Assembly: GCF_014323565.1 (NCBI RefSeq)
Contig: NZ_CP058669.1
Location: forward strand, 62,001-126,000
Direction of reading: 5' to 3'
DNA: 64,000 nt
Source: Hyphobacterium sp. CCMP332
GTDB lineage: Bacteria > Pseudomonadota > Alphaproteobacteria > Caulobacterales > Maricaulaceae
The notes under the pieces are model-generated. The model did not search any database, was not told the origin of the DNA, and saw nothing but the letters and a program-made list of their open reading frames with translations. Positions 35,314 to 45,190 of this stretch are shown here, piece after piece (position 1 is the stretch's first letter; every line of letters begins with the position of its first letter). Position numbers and translations under genes: made by a program.

Positions 35314-37149
35314 CTATTCACATTCGAAATCATCTTCGCCAACGGGACGGCATTGCAGCGGGAAGCCGTGTTCGCGCCAATAGTCGAGAATGCCCCTCTC
35401 GCGCATGCCGTTTTTGAAACTCCCGGATTGGCGCCACGCGCGCAATTCCGGCTGCCATTGGGTGAAAGGATATGCGTTGGTGGCGGCCGGATCGATCGCC
35501 AGCAATAAAACCGGGACCAGAGGGTTCGTGTCATTACCAATGCTGGCCGCATATCTCCAGGCATCTTCGCCCAGATCGGAATGGTCTTCGTCCAGATTCA
35601 GATACGCGTCGTAGATCTCGCCAATGCGGGGATAGCGCTGCAGGACAGACGACTGGTTCAGGGCATGGGCAAAGGCGATGTCCTTGCGGAAATGGGCCAG
35701 CATCCCGAAATTGGACCATTCGCCCGTAACGAGGCCGGCGAACAGCGACTCCTGGTAGGCTGCCAATGCCTCCCCGGTTCGGCCAAGGGCATAAAGCGTA
35801 TCGTAATGATTCTCGGCGCACGGCGCATAACGGGGTTCCTGTTCCAGGCAGGCCTGAAAATCGGCGAGCGCCAACTCCAGATAGCCCATGTTGAAATAGG
35901 TGAGCCCGCGCCAGTTGCGCGCCGATCCGTCATGCGGGTCAATGTCCAGTGCACGGGTATACTGGGCAATGATGTCCGAATAATCCGCCCATGTCCCCAG
36001 AAGACGGGATTCCTGCGCCCGTGTATTGGCGAGCACGGCGATGGCGGTGGCATTCTCCGGATCAATATCCAGGGCGTCGCCTGCAAACCGCCTCGCCTCG
36101 GCGTTCAGATCCTCCCTGGAGCGGGCGGTCTCACTGTAATCCGGCAGCAAATGCGTGGCACCGGCGCGGATGGCATAGGCCTGCGCAAAACCGGGGTCGC
36201 GGGCAATGGCCTGGTCGAGCAAGTCCATGACCCGGTCAAGATCGCGGCGGCCGAGATAAAGGGCCCGCGCCTCCAGATAGAGCGTATAGGCGTCGACATC
36301 ATCGGTCACGGCCTCGACGGCGATCACCGGCGCGGGGGCCGTCTCGTCGAGAAAGGCCCGTAGCGCTTCGACGATGGCGGTCGCGATTTCATCCTGAACC
36401 GCAAAGATCGCCCCGGCGGTCAGCGGGCGGTCATAGGTCTCCGACCAGAGATGCCGGTCGTCGCGCGCATCAATCAGCTGGGCGGTAATCCGCACCGTTT
36501 CGCCATCGCGGCGGACCGATCCTTCAAGGATATGTCGTACGCTCAGCCCGTCCGCGATCTCGGGAATGGAATAATCCTCGCCGCGATACTGGAAGGCGGA
36601 GGTGCGCGAGGCGACGTCCAGCCCGTCAATGCGCACGAGCACATTCAGGATTTCTTCGGCAATGCCGTCAGAGAAATATTGCTGATCGCCCGCAGGTGAC
36701 AGGTCCGCAAAGGGCAGCACCGCAATGGAGGAATCGGAGACGTCCGGACTGTCCGGCACAGGCACAGCGTCTGCCATATCCGGAGTGCCATCGCCTGCGT
36801 CTCCGCCCGGACCTCGGACCAGCTGCGCCCCGCCAATGCCGAGGACCACCAGAACAGCGGCGATCAGCACATAATCACTCGGACCCAGCGGCTTGAACCC
36901 TGACGGTGCCTCGACGTCCTCGGTCTTCTTCAGGCCTTCGGGTGTCAGCTCGAACGCCCAGGCAATGAATATTACGACCGGAAATCCCGCGACCAGTATG
37001 ATGAGCGCCAGGCTGTCGGTCCAATCCGGCAATCCCGCCGCTGTGCCAATCGTCGCCACCACCTGCATGACGATCCAGCCAGCCACGAGATAGCCTGCCG
37101 CAACGCGGAACACATTCCGCCGCCGGAGTTCTGTGAGAAAGCGTGTCAT
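35314..37149 (-). CDS. Membrane-anchored TolB/FlgO-like and TPR protein, third of three
   Basis: The start is MTRFLTELRRRNVFRVA. This 611 aa protein has three hydrophobic helices (about residues 14-36, 45-65 and 90-110), a TolB/FlgO-like alpha-beta domain beginning SIAVLPFADLSPAGDQQYF (about 140-280), then a TPR array (about 300-540). The C-terminus ends with the cysteine motif GFPLQCRPVGEDDFECE, shared with its two paralogues. Such proteins often carry an N-terminal cyclase or DNA-binding domain; here there is only a membrane anchor. The start overlaps the stop of the previous paralogue by ATGA. Confidence 0.88.
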   Translation of the reverse strand: MTRFLTELRRRNVFRVAAGYLVAGWIVMQVVATIGTAAGLPDWTDSLALIILVAGFPVVIFIAWAFELTPEGLKKTEDVEAPSGFKPLGPSDYVLIAAVLVVLGIGGAQLVRGPGGDAGDGTPDMADAVPVPDSPDVSDSSIAVLPFADLSPAGDQQYFSDGIAEEILNVLVRIDGLDVASRTSAFQYRGEDYSIPEIADGLSVRHILEGSVRRDGETVRITAQLIDARDDRHLWSETYDRPLTAGAIFAVQDEIATAIVEALRAFLDETAPAPVIAVEAVTDDVDAYTLYLEARALYLGRRDLDRVMDLLDQAIARDPGFAQAYAIRAGATHLLPDYSETARSREDLNAEARRFAGDALDIDPENATAIAVLANTRAQESRLLGTWADYSDIIAQYTRALDIDPHDGSARNWRGLTYFNMGYLELALADFQACLEQEPRYAPCAENHYDTLYALGRTGEALAAYQESLFAGLVTGEWSNFGMLAHFRKDIAFAHALNQSSVLQRYPRIGEIYDAYLNLDEDHSDLGEDAWRYAASIGNDTNPLVPVLLLAIDPAATNAYPFTQWQPELRAWRQSGSFKNGMRERGILDYWREHGFPLQCRPVGEDDFECE

Positions 37150-38993
37150 TCGTCCGGCCAATCGCACGCAAAATCATCCTCGCCAACGGGCCGGCATTGC
37201 GGCGGGAAGCCGCGCGCCCTCCAGAGATCATCCAGGTCCCCACGGCGGACCCAGGCTTTCCATCGTGCATTGGCGTACATTTCGCCGCGGAAAGTTTGCC
37301 AGAACGGGTTGAAGGTCGCCCAATTGCTGGGCCGGTCGTCGGCGGCCTCGACCGGGGTCTGCGAGAAATAATACTCCATGTCGGACGCCAGCAAGGCATA
37401 CAGGGTGCGGATAAAACCCCGGCTTTCCGCGGCAAGCGGTTGCATCTCTGCCAGGTTTTGCGCAGCGATGAAGCGCTCGATCAAATCCTCATCTGCCGGA
37501 GCCGGGTGGCCGCGGTTGAGCATGGCGGTGAGCGCGGACTGGGTTCCGGCCATGTCCCCGGCTCTGGCACGGCTCCACATCAGGTTGGCATAGGGGAAGC
37601 GCAAACCCGGGTCGATGTCCTTTGCGGCACGGAATTGCGCGTCAGCTTCCTCGAACCGGCCCTGTAAGGCGAGCAGGTTTCCCAACGTGTTGCGGTAAAT
37701 TGCCGCCTGCGGGTCCAGCGCGACCGCATGCTCGGAGAGCTCCAACGCCTCCGCTGCATACCCCACCTTTCCGAGTATCTGTGCGGCCGTGTCGAGGACG
37801 TCGGGATCATTGGGAGCCAGGGCCACGGCCCGGTCCAGCATGTCCAGCCCCTCGATCCAGTTCCAGTTCTCGGCCAGCGCCGATCCAAGAAAGGCATGGG
37901 CCTGGGCGTCGGCCGGATTGATTGCAATCGCCCGGCGCGCCGTCTCTATGGCCAGGGAATTCCATCTCACCCGAAGCTCGGGCGCAGCTTCGTTGTTGCC
38001 CTGACGGTAATAGGGCATCACCCCATAAACACCAGCCAACAGAGTCCAGCCGGGCCCGTATTCCGGGTCGCGCGCCAGCGTTTCGGTCAGCATGGCAGCG
38101 GCGAGTTCAAGATTGGCCTGACCGCGCTCTCGAAAGAGCTGCCGGGCATGAAGGAAGGATTCATAGGCGGCCAGATCAGAGGTTCGGGCAACACTGACCG
38201 CACCCGTGTCGAGCCCCAGCGAAGTGGCGAGCTCATCGGCAACCGCTCCGGCAATGTCGTCCTGTATGTCAAAAATATCGGCGATTTCCCGGTCATAGGT
38301 TTCTGACCAGATATGGAAACCGTCGGCGGAGCGGATCAGTTGGGCTGTGATGCGCAGCCGGGTGCCCGACCGCCGGACACTGCCTTCCAGGACATGAGAC
38401 ACGTCAAGCGCGTTGCCGATTTCGCGCAAATCCTGATCCTGACCCCGATAGGCAAAACTGGAGGTTCGCCCCGCGACCTGCAGGCCGGGAATACGAACGA
38501 GCACATTCAGGATTTCTTCGGAAATGCCGTCGGCGAAATAGGCCTGATCGCTATCGGGGCTCATGTCGGCAAAGGGCAGGACGGCGACGGATGCGCCTTC
38601 ACCTGCCTCCGCCCGCGCCGCGAGTTCAGGAGCGGTGGCCGCTTGCGGACGGGCTACTTGCTGCCAGATGATGGCCCCGATCAGCACCACGATGCCGCCC
38701 GCGATGACATAGTCCAGCCGCCGGGCGGTCTTGCCGGCGATGCTCTGATCTTCCGGAACAGCCGCCGTCAGTTTGACGCCGTCGGGCGTGACCTCGAAGG
38801 CCCAGGCGAGGATTAGCGCAATGGGGAAGGCGATGCCGATCAGAACGATGACCAACGTATCGGTCCAGTCCGGCAGACCCAGCGGTTCTGCAATGAGAGC
38901 GATGACCTGCAGGATCAGCCATCCTGCGACGAGGTAGGCGACCGCGACGCGGAAGACATTACGGCGACGAAGTTCGGCGAGCAGGTGGTTCAT
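37146..38993 (-). CDS. Membrane-anchored TolB/FlgO-like and TPR protein, second of three
   Basis: This 615 aa paralogue has the same design: MNHLLAELRRRNVFRVAVAY, three helices, VAVLPFADMSPDSDQAYF, ADGISEEILNVLVR, and TPR units such as DAQAHAFLGSALAENWNW. The C-terminal motif reads GFPPQCRPVGEDDFACDW. ATGA overlaps on both sides make the trio a coupled operon. Role unknown; a scaffold or signalling protein is plausible. Confidence 0.88.
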   Translation of the reverse strand: MNHLLAELRRRNVFRVAVAYLVAGWLILQVIALIAEPLGLPDWTDTLVIVLIGIAFPIALILAWAFEVTPDGVKLTAAVPEDQSIAGKTARRLDYVIAGGIVVLIGAIIWQQVARPQAATAPELAARAEAGEGASVAVLPFADMSPDSDQAYFADGISEEILNVLVRIPGLQVAGRTSSFAYRGQDQDLREIGNALDVSHVLEGSVRRSGTRLRITAQLIRSADGFHIWSETYDREIADIFDIQDDIAGAVADELATSLGLDTGAVSVARTSDLAAYESFLHARQLFRERGQANLELAAAMLTETLARDPEYGPGWTLLAGVYGVMPYYRQGNNEAAPELRVRWNSLAIETARRAIAINPADAQAHAFLGSALAENWNWIEGLDMLDRAVALAPNDPDVLDTAAQILGKVGYAAEALELSEHAVALDPQAAIYRNTLGNLLALQGRFEEADAQFRAAKDIDPGLRFPYANLMWSRARAGDMAGTQSALTAMLNRGHPAPADEDLIERFIAAQNLAEMQPLAAESRGFIRTLYALLASDMEYYFSQTPVEAADDRPSNWATFNPFWQTFRGEMYANARWKAWVRRGDLDDLWRARGFPPQCRPVGEDDFACDWPDE

Positions 38994-40858
38994 CGCACAA
39001 TCTCGGGATCATCAATCCAGCCGCACTCGAAATCATCACGTCCAACGGCATGGCATTGCGCGGGATAGCCGTGCTCGCGCCAGAATGCCGGCAATCGCAT
39101 TTCGATTATGACAGCCCGCCGTGCCGCCAGAAAGGCGTCGCGGCTGGCCGGCCGGAATCGATCCGGCTCGAATGGGCTCCAGACAGCGCCATGGCTGTTA
39201 AGGGTCGGAATAGGCCGTTCATAGCCGCCGAACAGGTTCGTGAAGCCGTCAAGAGATCCATTCTCACGCAGATAGGCGGTGCGGAGCATCTGGTTGACCG
39301 CTTCATTCGACAGGCTGAAATCGGTTTGAAAGCGATACCTCGCCTCGAGATAGAAACCTGCCCCGTTTCTCTCCAGTGCATAAGCCAGATTGAGGATTGC
39401 AGCAGACTGGTCGCCAATTGCGAAATAGACCGGAACCATGGTTGAGTTAATGGCGTTTTGCCGTACCAGAATTCCCTGCTCGTAAAGCTCCAGTGCCCGG
39501 TCGGTATGGCCTCGATAGAGTTCGGCGAAGGCCAGGTGCCGACGGCAAATAGCATAAGCCGGATCACGCTCCAGACAGGTTTCAAAATCGGCAGCGGCGG
39601 CATCGAAAAACCCGGAGATCAACCAGACGTAACCCCTGAAATACCACGAATCGGCACTGGTCGGATCGCGGCTGATCCCGTCATTCAGCTGAACGATTGC
39701 GTCGGTCCAGCGTCCTTCTGTGGTGTGAAACCGGCCGCGCACCGAATACGGCAGCGCCAGATCCGGATCGAGAGCTGTGGCCCGATTTGCTGCGGCAAGG
39801 GCGAGCGCATCGAAGTCGCGTTCGTCTGATGGCCCCAGCCATGCTTCACTGACGCTATACATCGCGGCGAGCCCCGCCCAACCGCGTGCAAAGTCCGGAT
39901 CCGCGGCCACAGCGCGTTCAAACAGATCAATCCCTTCTGGAACATTGTCCGCGGATCGACTGTGAAAAATCGCCTGGCCCCGCAGGAAGAGTTCATAGGC
40001 ACCGAGATTTTCCGTTCCGGCCGCGACCTGGATCTCTGGTGCCGGAATCCCCAGCGCTTCGCTCAGCGCGGAAACGATTTCAGTCGCAATCTCGTCCTGA
40101 ATGGCAAAGATGTTTTCCGCTGTCAGCGGACGGTCGAATGTGTGCGACCACAAATGCCGATCGTCTTCGGAGTCGATCAGCTGGGCGGTGATCCGCAGCG
40201 TATTGCCGGCTTTTCGGACCGAGCCTTCCAGTATGTGCCGGACATTCAACTCCTGTGCGATGGCGGGAATACCCAGCTCGTCACCGCGGAACTGGAAGGC
40301 CGACGTACGCGAGGCGACGTGCAGGCCATCGACCCGGGTCAGCACATTGAGTATTTCTTCCGCGATGCCATCGCCGAAATAGGCTTGGTCGCCCTCCGGG
40401 GACAGATCGGCAAAGGGCAGGACCGCGATTGAATTTGCCGATGCCAGAACGGTTGTGGGCGTCTGCGTCGACGATTCCGCTTCCGTGTTCGCGGCGACCG
40501 GAAGGTTGACACTTTCCGCGGGCCTCAGCATTTGCAGCCCGGCCACGCCGGCCACCACGATGACACTGGCGATCAGCACATAATCACTGGGGCCCAGGGG
40601 CCGGAAGCCTTCATCCGGCTCGGCGGCACCGGTCGTCTTCAGGCCCTCGGGCGTCAGTTCAAATGCCCAGGCGATAAACAGGATCACCGGAAAACCGGAG
40701 ACCAGAATGATGAGGGCCAGGCTGTCAGCCCAGTCCGGCAAACCGGCGGCGCTGCCAATAGTGGCAACGACCTGCATGACGATCCAGCCCACCACCAGAT
40801 AGGCGGCGGCAACGCGGAAAACGTTCCGGCGGCGCAGCTCAGATAAGAATGAAGTCAT
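38990..40858 (-). CDS. Membrane-anchored TolB/FlgO-like and TPR protein, first of three
   Basis: The start MTSFLSELRRRNVFRVAAAY matches the paralogues; an upstream in-frame codon adds an unconserved leader. This 622 aa protein has three helices, the domain starting SIAVLPFADLSPEGDQAYF, TPRs including ADSWYFRGYVWLISGFFDA, and the C-terminal motif YPAQCHAVGRDDFECGW. It is nearest to the third paralogue in its N-terminal 110 residues. It leads a coupled trio followed by the DUF6090-like array on the same strand. Confidence 0.88.
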   Translation of the reverse strand: MTSFLSELRRRNVFRVAAAYLVVGWIVMQVVATIGSAAGLPDWADSLALIILVSGFPVILFIAWAFELTPEGLKTTGAAEPDEGFRPLGPSDYVLIASVIVVAGVAGLQMLRPAESVNLPVAANTEAESSTQTPTTVLASANSIAVLPFADLSPEGDQAYFGDGIAEEILNVLTRVDGLHVASRTSAFQFRGDELGIPAIAQELNVRHILEGSVRKAGNTLRITAQLIDSEDDRHLWSHTFDRPLTAENIFAIQDEIATEIVSALSEALGIPAPEIQVAAGTENLGAYELFLRGQAIFHSRSADNVPEGIDLFERAVAADPDFARGWAGLAAMYSVSEAWLGPSDERDFDALALAAANRATALDPDLALPYSVRGRFHTTEGRWTDAIVQLNDGISRDPTSADSWYFRGYVWLISGFFDAAAADFETCLERDPAYAICRRHLAFAELYRGHTDRALELYEQGILVRQNAINSTMVPVYFAIGDQSAAILNLAYALERNGAGFYLEARYRFQTDFSLSNEAVNQMLRTAYLRENGSLDGFTNLFGGYERPIPTLNSHGAVWSPFEPDRFRPASRDAFLAARRAVIIEMRLPAFWREHGYPAQCHAVGRDDFECGWIDDPEIVR

Positions 40859-40980
40859 ACCCGGTCGTCTCCCCTGCACCGGATCTAGCACACGCCGCAG
40901 GGGAAAACGACCCTTTAGTTAGAGGGGTTTAGGCTCGCGCAGAACTGGCAGGAAGACTGCAATGGCCGGGGTGGACGGCA

Positions 40981-42228
40981 TCAGTGCCCGGTCTGTGCCA
41001 GACGGTCTTCGAACCAGTCGCGCGCCTCGCGGCCGGAAATCTCCTCCAGCATCGCCAACAGATCCGGTGTCGTATCGATGCCATCGACCATGTAGCGAGT
41101 GATGAAGTGGTTGAAGGCCGGACGGCCCAGATAGGTTTCCAGTTCCCACAAGGCGACCGGCCCGGCCCGGTAATTGACCAGATAAGGACCGCGGTCCGTC
41201 GCGCCCGGCACCCAGATAGCCGGCAGGGCCTGTCCCTCTATCTGCGAGGCAAAGAGATTCATGCGATCAAGAAACACCGCTTCGCCGAAGTGTTCCCGCA
41301 CCGCCATATTGCCGATATATTCGGCGAAGGATTCATTCAGCCAGTTCTCGACGGTGTTGAAATTCGCGCCGAAGCTCCAGTGATGGGACAATTCGTGACA
41401 CAGGAATTGCGTCATGGTTTCCGCTTCGGTGTCAGAAATATCGGTCAGCGAAATATAGCTGCGCCGATTATAGGCGCTGCCGGACCGTCGATTGATCGTG
41501 AAATTGATATGCGGCAGGCGATCCATGCCGCCATAGAGCCCGTTCAGATAATCCACACAATAGGCGGCGGCGGAGATCAGCACGTCAGAGCCGTCATTGT
41601 TATCTCGCAGATCATGCAGGGAAAAACCGTCATGATGCGTGGTGCGGAATGACGGTGCCAGTGTGAAGGCAATATCGAGCGACGGCTCGGTATTGATGAC
41701 GCGGACACCGGTAGGCCTTTCCACCACATCGCCATTGGCGATGCCGGACCAGGCCGCGCCGACATCAATCGTGAGGTCCGCCGTAAAGAAGCCCTGGAAG
41801 CTGGCATCAATCGGCAGCCAGAATCCGTCGACCGACAATTCCACCCGGTCGGGTGAAATATCATTGATGTCCGTGTCCATGGGCTCGGGGAAAAGGACAC
41901 CATCATAGGTCAGTTCGATATGCCGGGGGGCGTCGCCGCGAGCCTCGTCCAGCTGGATGACGATAGCGTTGAACGGGCCTTGCGGAGCAATCTGGAAATT
42001 GGCGACATCGCCGCTCACCTCGACATTTCCGAGAGCGGAGCTCAGCAGGAAGGTCACCATTTGCTGGTCGGGATCCAGAATCCGGATATCCCAGTCGAGA
42101 TCGATAAAGCCGGTTTCGGTCTGCGCCTCCATCTCGCCCTGATAATGATAGATTGGCTCGCCATACTGGGCATTCGCGGCCGACGTGATCAAAAATGCGG
42201 CACCTGCTGCCATGGAAAGAATGTTCAT
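40981..42228 (-). CDS. Exported zinc metallopeptidase, M1-like gluzincin
   Basis: The start at MNILSMAAGAAFLITSAANA gives a signal peptide. This 415 aa protein has a beta-rich N-terminal half and a gluzincin active site: HELSHHW (about residues 282-288), followed by NESFAEYIG, whose Glu would be the third zinc ligand at the family's usual spacing. It probably acts in the periplasm or is secreted. It looks like the catalytic domain of M1 or M61-type peptidases without the extra C-terminal domains. Substrate unknown. Confidence 0.8.
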   Translation of the reverse strand: MNILSMAAGAAFLITSAANAQYGEPIYHYQGEMEAQTETGFIDLDWDIRILDPDQQMVTFLLSSALGNVEVSGDVANFQIAPQGPFNAIVIQLDEARGDAPRHIELTYDGVLFPEPMDTDINDISPDRVELSVDGFWLPIDASFQGFFTADLTIDVGAAWSGIANGDVVERPTGVRVINTEPSLDIAFTLAPSFRTTHHDGFSLHDLRDNNDGSDVLISAAAYCVDYLNGLYGGMDRLPHINFTINRRSGSAYNRRSYISLTDISDTEAETMTQFLCHELSHHWSFGANFNTVENWLNESFAEYIGNMAVREHFGEAVFLDRMNLFASQIEGQALPAIWVPGATDRGPYLVNYRAGPVALWELETYLGRPAFNHFITRYMVDGIDTTPDLLAMLEEISGREARDWFEDRLAQTGH

Positions 42229-42321
42229 CAATCGACTACCTTGTCTGTTCTTTTGGACAAGGATGCGGCCATTCGGCGGATTGGATGCAAGAAACATCCA
42301 ATCCGCCGGTGCCGCGCACCT

Positions 42322-44085
42322 CTAGGCGGCGGCCAGGGCCGCCAGCCGGGCATAGAGGCCATCGCCCTGAGCCGCGAGCTCGTCATGCGTGCCCTGTTCG
42401 ACGATCCGGCCCCGGTCAAAGACCAGTATCCGGTCGGCATCGCGAATGGTCGACAGGCGGTGCGCAATGACAATCGTCGTCTTGTCCTGCGTCGCGCTTT
42501 CCAGCGCCGCCTGAACGTCCCGCTCCGTCTCGTTGTCGAGGCTGGAGGTTGCCTCGTCAAAGATCAGGATCGGCGCATCTGACAGGATCGCCCGGGCAAT
42601 TGCCACGCGCTGGCGTTCCCCGCCCGACAGCTTCACCCCGCGCTCGCCAACCAGCGTGTCATAGCCGTCCGGCAGACGCTCGACGAAGTCATGGGCATTG
42701 GCGCGCCGGGCGGCCGCCTCGACCTCCTCCCGCGAGGCATCGGGCCGGGCATAGGCGATATTCTCGGCAATCGTCCGGTGGAAGAGGGCCGGATCCTGGG
42801 GCACCAGCGCCACCGCCTGCCGCAGGCTCGCCTGTGTCACCGAACGGACATCCTGACCGTCAATCACCACGCCGCCCGCCTGCACATCATAAAGGCGCTG
42901 CAGCAGTTTGACGAAGGTCGACTTGCCCGACCCGGTCGGCCCGACCAGCGCCACACGCTCACCCGGCGCGATGCGCAGGGAGAAACCGTCATAGAGGCGG
43001 CGCTTCTGGTTCTCATAGGCAAAGCCGACCTGATCAAAGACGATCTCGCCCCGGCCCGGCGCAAAGTCCGGCGCATCCGGCGCATCGGCGATCTGGACCG
43101 GCAATTGATCAAACCCGGCAATATCCTGAATCTCGTCCAGGCCCCGTTGCACGTTCTGAACTTCCTCGCCAAAGCGGCGCATATAACCGGCCATCATCAT
43201 GAAGGCGGTGATCGCAAAGACGACATCGCCGGGGCTGGCCCGGTCCGCCATCCACATATTGATCAGAAGCCCCGTCAATCCGGCCTGCAGGCCGAGAATG
43301 GCGACAATCTGGATCAGCCAGGTATTTACAAAGCGCAGCCAGGTCTTCTTGACCTCCGCCCGCCAGCGCCAGGCGAGGGCGGAAAAACGGTCATCCTCGC
43401 GCGCTTCCGCGCCAAAGCTTTTCACCGTCGCAATACCGCCAATCGCATCGGCGACCGCGCCACCCAGCTCGGAATCAATGGCATTGGACTTGATGTTTTG
43501 CGGCCGGATATAGCTGTTGGCCGCCCACACGGTCGCGGCGACAAACAGCGTCGTCACGCCGAGCGAGAACGCGCCCACCATCCACCACTGGGTCAGCATG
43601 TACACGCCCAGCCCGTACATCACGAAGATCGACGGAAACAGACCGAACCACATGGTCGCGGTGATCGTGTCATAGGCCCACATGCCGCGCGTCACCTTGC
43701 GGACCACCGAGCCGGCAAAGGTATTGGCGTGCCAGTCCAGCGAGAAGCGCTGCACCTTGGCAAAGGCCTCCGAGACCATGTCGGCCATGTTGGCCGAGGA
43801 GAAACGCACTTCGAAGCGCACGGCGATCTGGCGGAACAGATTCACCATCGCCGCTAGCCCGATAAAGGCCGCATAGGCGGGCCAGTGCTCGCCTGAACCG
43901 CTGTTGAGCGCATCGATCAGGGCGCCGGCCGCGATCGGGATGAAGACGTCGGCGCAGGTCGCAATAATGGTGAACGCGACCAGCGCCGCGAAGAACCACG
44001 GACGGCGCGACCACTGCTTGAACAGAAAGCCGATGACGGCAAGGCTGGAGAGAATGCGCGGGGCGCGGGAAGTAGGCTGGGTCAT
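42322..44085 (-). CDS. ABC exporter, fused permease and ATPase
   Basis: This 587 aa protein has six transmembrane helices (about residues 15-310) and a C-terminal ATPase with Walker A LVGPTGSGKST, Q-loop, signature LSGGERQRVAIARA and Walker B ILIFDEATSSLD, then the H-loop IAHRLST. It works as a homodimer or heterodimer exporter of the MsbA/multidrug type. The ATG at 44085 has a weak ribosome site; a TTG 15 bases upstream is an alternative start. Substrate unknown. Confidence 0.93.
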   Translation of the reverse strand: MTQPTSRAPRILSSLAVIGFLFKQWSRRPWFFAALVAFTIIATCADVFIPIAAGALIDALNSGSGEHWPAYAAFIGLAAMVNLFRQIAVRFEVRFSSANMADMVSEAFAKVQRFSLDWHANTFAGSVVRKVTRGMWAYDTITATMWFGLFPSIFVMYGLGVYMLTQWWMVGAFSLGVTTLFVAATVWAANSYIRPQNIKSNAIDSELGGAVADAIGGIATVKSFGAEAREDDRFSALAWRWRAEVKKTWLRFVNTWLIQIVAILGLQAGLTGLLINMWMADRASPGDVVFAITAFMMMAGYMRRFGEEVQNVQRGLDEIQDIAGFDQLPVQIADAPDAPDFAPGRGEIVFDQVGFAYENQKRRLYDGFSLRIAPGERVALVGPTGSGKSTFVKLLQRLYDVQAGGVVIDGQDVRSVTQASLRQAVALVPQDPALFHRTIAENIAYARPDASREEVEAAARRANAHDFVERLPDGYDTLVGERGVKLSGGERQRVAIARAILSDAPILIFDEATSSLDNETERDVQAALESATQDKTTIVIAHRLSTIRDADRILVFDRGRIVEQGTHDELAAQGDGLYARLAALAAA

Positions 44086-44389
44086 TTCAGAATCGGACAA
44101 AATCTGTCCGCCTCATGCTGTTTCGGTCTTTAAAGGTGGAGGGGATCGCGGGAAAACCGGTCTGGCGTGATGCGAGGCATCGACGCGGGATCGTCCGGCA
44201 AGAGGCGATCGATCAGCCGCCTTCTAAAGTCGAATCTTGTGCATGGGTCTGAAACGCGCTCCAATGACTGTCTGGGGAAGCGGCTCTTACACGCGCATAA
44301 CGGCGAGGGCCAGAAAAAGGTGCGCCGCAAATCGCCTTTGGCGCGAAAGCGCGGCATTGAGGTCACACTGGGTGTGGCCGGAGGGCAAT
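44086..44389. other. Intergenic region between the divergent ABC exporter and thiD
   Basis: About 300 bases with no convincing coding sequence: plus-strand frames here are open but lack conserved content. It should hold the divergent promoters. I see no TPP aptamer in it, so thiD here is not visibly riboswitch-controlled. Confidence 0.5.
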
Positions 44390-45190
44390 ATGAGTCAATT
44401 CAAAGGGCGTGTCCTGATCATCGCGGGATCGGATTCTGGCGGCGGTGCGGGCATCCAGGCCGACATCAAGACGGTGACCGCGCTGGGCGGCTATGCGGCA
44501 ACCGCCATTACCGCCATCACGGTCCAGAACACGCTCGGCGTCACCGGCGTCCACCCTGTGCCGGTGGATATGGTCATCGCGCAGGCCCGCGCCGTGCTCG
44601 ATGATATCGGCGCGGATGTTATCAAGACCGGCATGCTCGGCACGCCCGGACTCGTCGAAGCCGTGGCAGATCTTCTCGCCGATTATCCCGATATCCCGCT
44701 CGTGCTGGATCCCGTCATGGTGGCCACCTCCGGCGATCAGCTGGTCAGCGATGCGGCCGTGTCTGCAATCCGCGACCGTCTTCTGCCGCGCGCCGCCCTG
44801 ATCACACCCAACGCACCTGAAGCGGAAAGGCTCACCGGACTGACGGTTTCCACCACGCAGGACCAGGCCGACGCCGGCAAGGCGCTGGTCGCCGCCGGTG
44901 CAGCCGCCGCGCTGGTCAAGGGCGGACATCTGTCCGGTCCCGTCATCAACGACGTTCTCGTCACCGCGGACATGACACGTGTGTTCGAGACCGAACGGCA
45001 GGACACAAGAAACACTCACGGCACGGGCTGCACGCTGGCCTCGGCGATTGCCGCCGGACTGGCGAAAGGCGCATCCTTGCCGGGTGCGATTGACGCGGCC
45101 GGCAGCTATCTTTCAGAGGCGATCCGCCGTGCGCCCGGTTTTGGCACCGGTCATGGTCCGGTCCATCATGCCTGGGTCGTGGATCGCTGA
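44390..45190 (+). CDS. thiD: Hydroxymethylpyrimidine/phosphomethylpyrimidine kinase ThiD
   Basis: The start at 44390 (MSQFKGRVLIIAGSD) follows GGAGGG. This 266 aa ribokinase-fold enzyme has the N-terminal GSDSGGGAGIQADIKT, VIKTGMLG, the VLDPVMVATSG motif and the catalytic-base motif DTRNTHGTGCTLASAIAAGL near residue 205. It phosphorylates HMP and HMP-P to give HMP pyrophosphate for thiamine synthesis, the step after ThiC. The 3' end overlaps the convergent transporter gene. Confidence 0.96.
   Translation: MSQFKGRVLIIAGSDSGGGAGIQADIKTVTALGGYAATAITAITVQNTLGVTGVHPVPVDMVIAQARAVLDDIGADVIKTGMLGTPGLVEAVADLLADYPDIPLVLDPVMVATSGDQLVSDAAVSAIRDRLLPRAALITPNAPEAERLTGLTVSTTQDQADAGKALVAAGAAAALVKGGHLSGPVINDVLVTADMTRVFETERQDTRNTHGTGCTLASAIAAGLAKGASLPGAIDAAGSYLSEAIRRAPGFGTGHGPVHHAWVVDR

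Noticed and set aside
21950-40858. Prophage or conjugative element
   Set aside because: No integrase, portal, capsid, relaxase or attachment-site repeats; base composition appears similar to the surroundings by eye.
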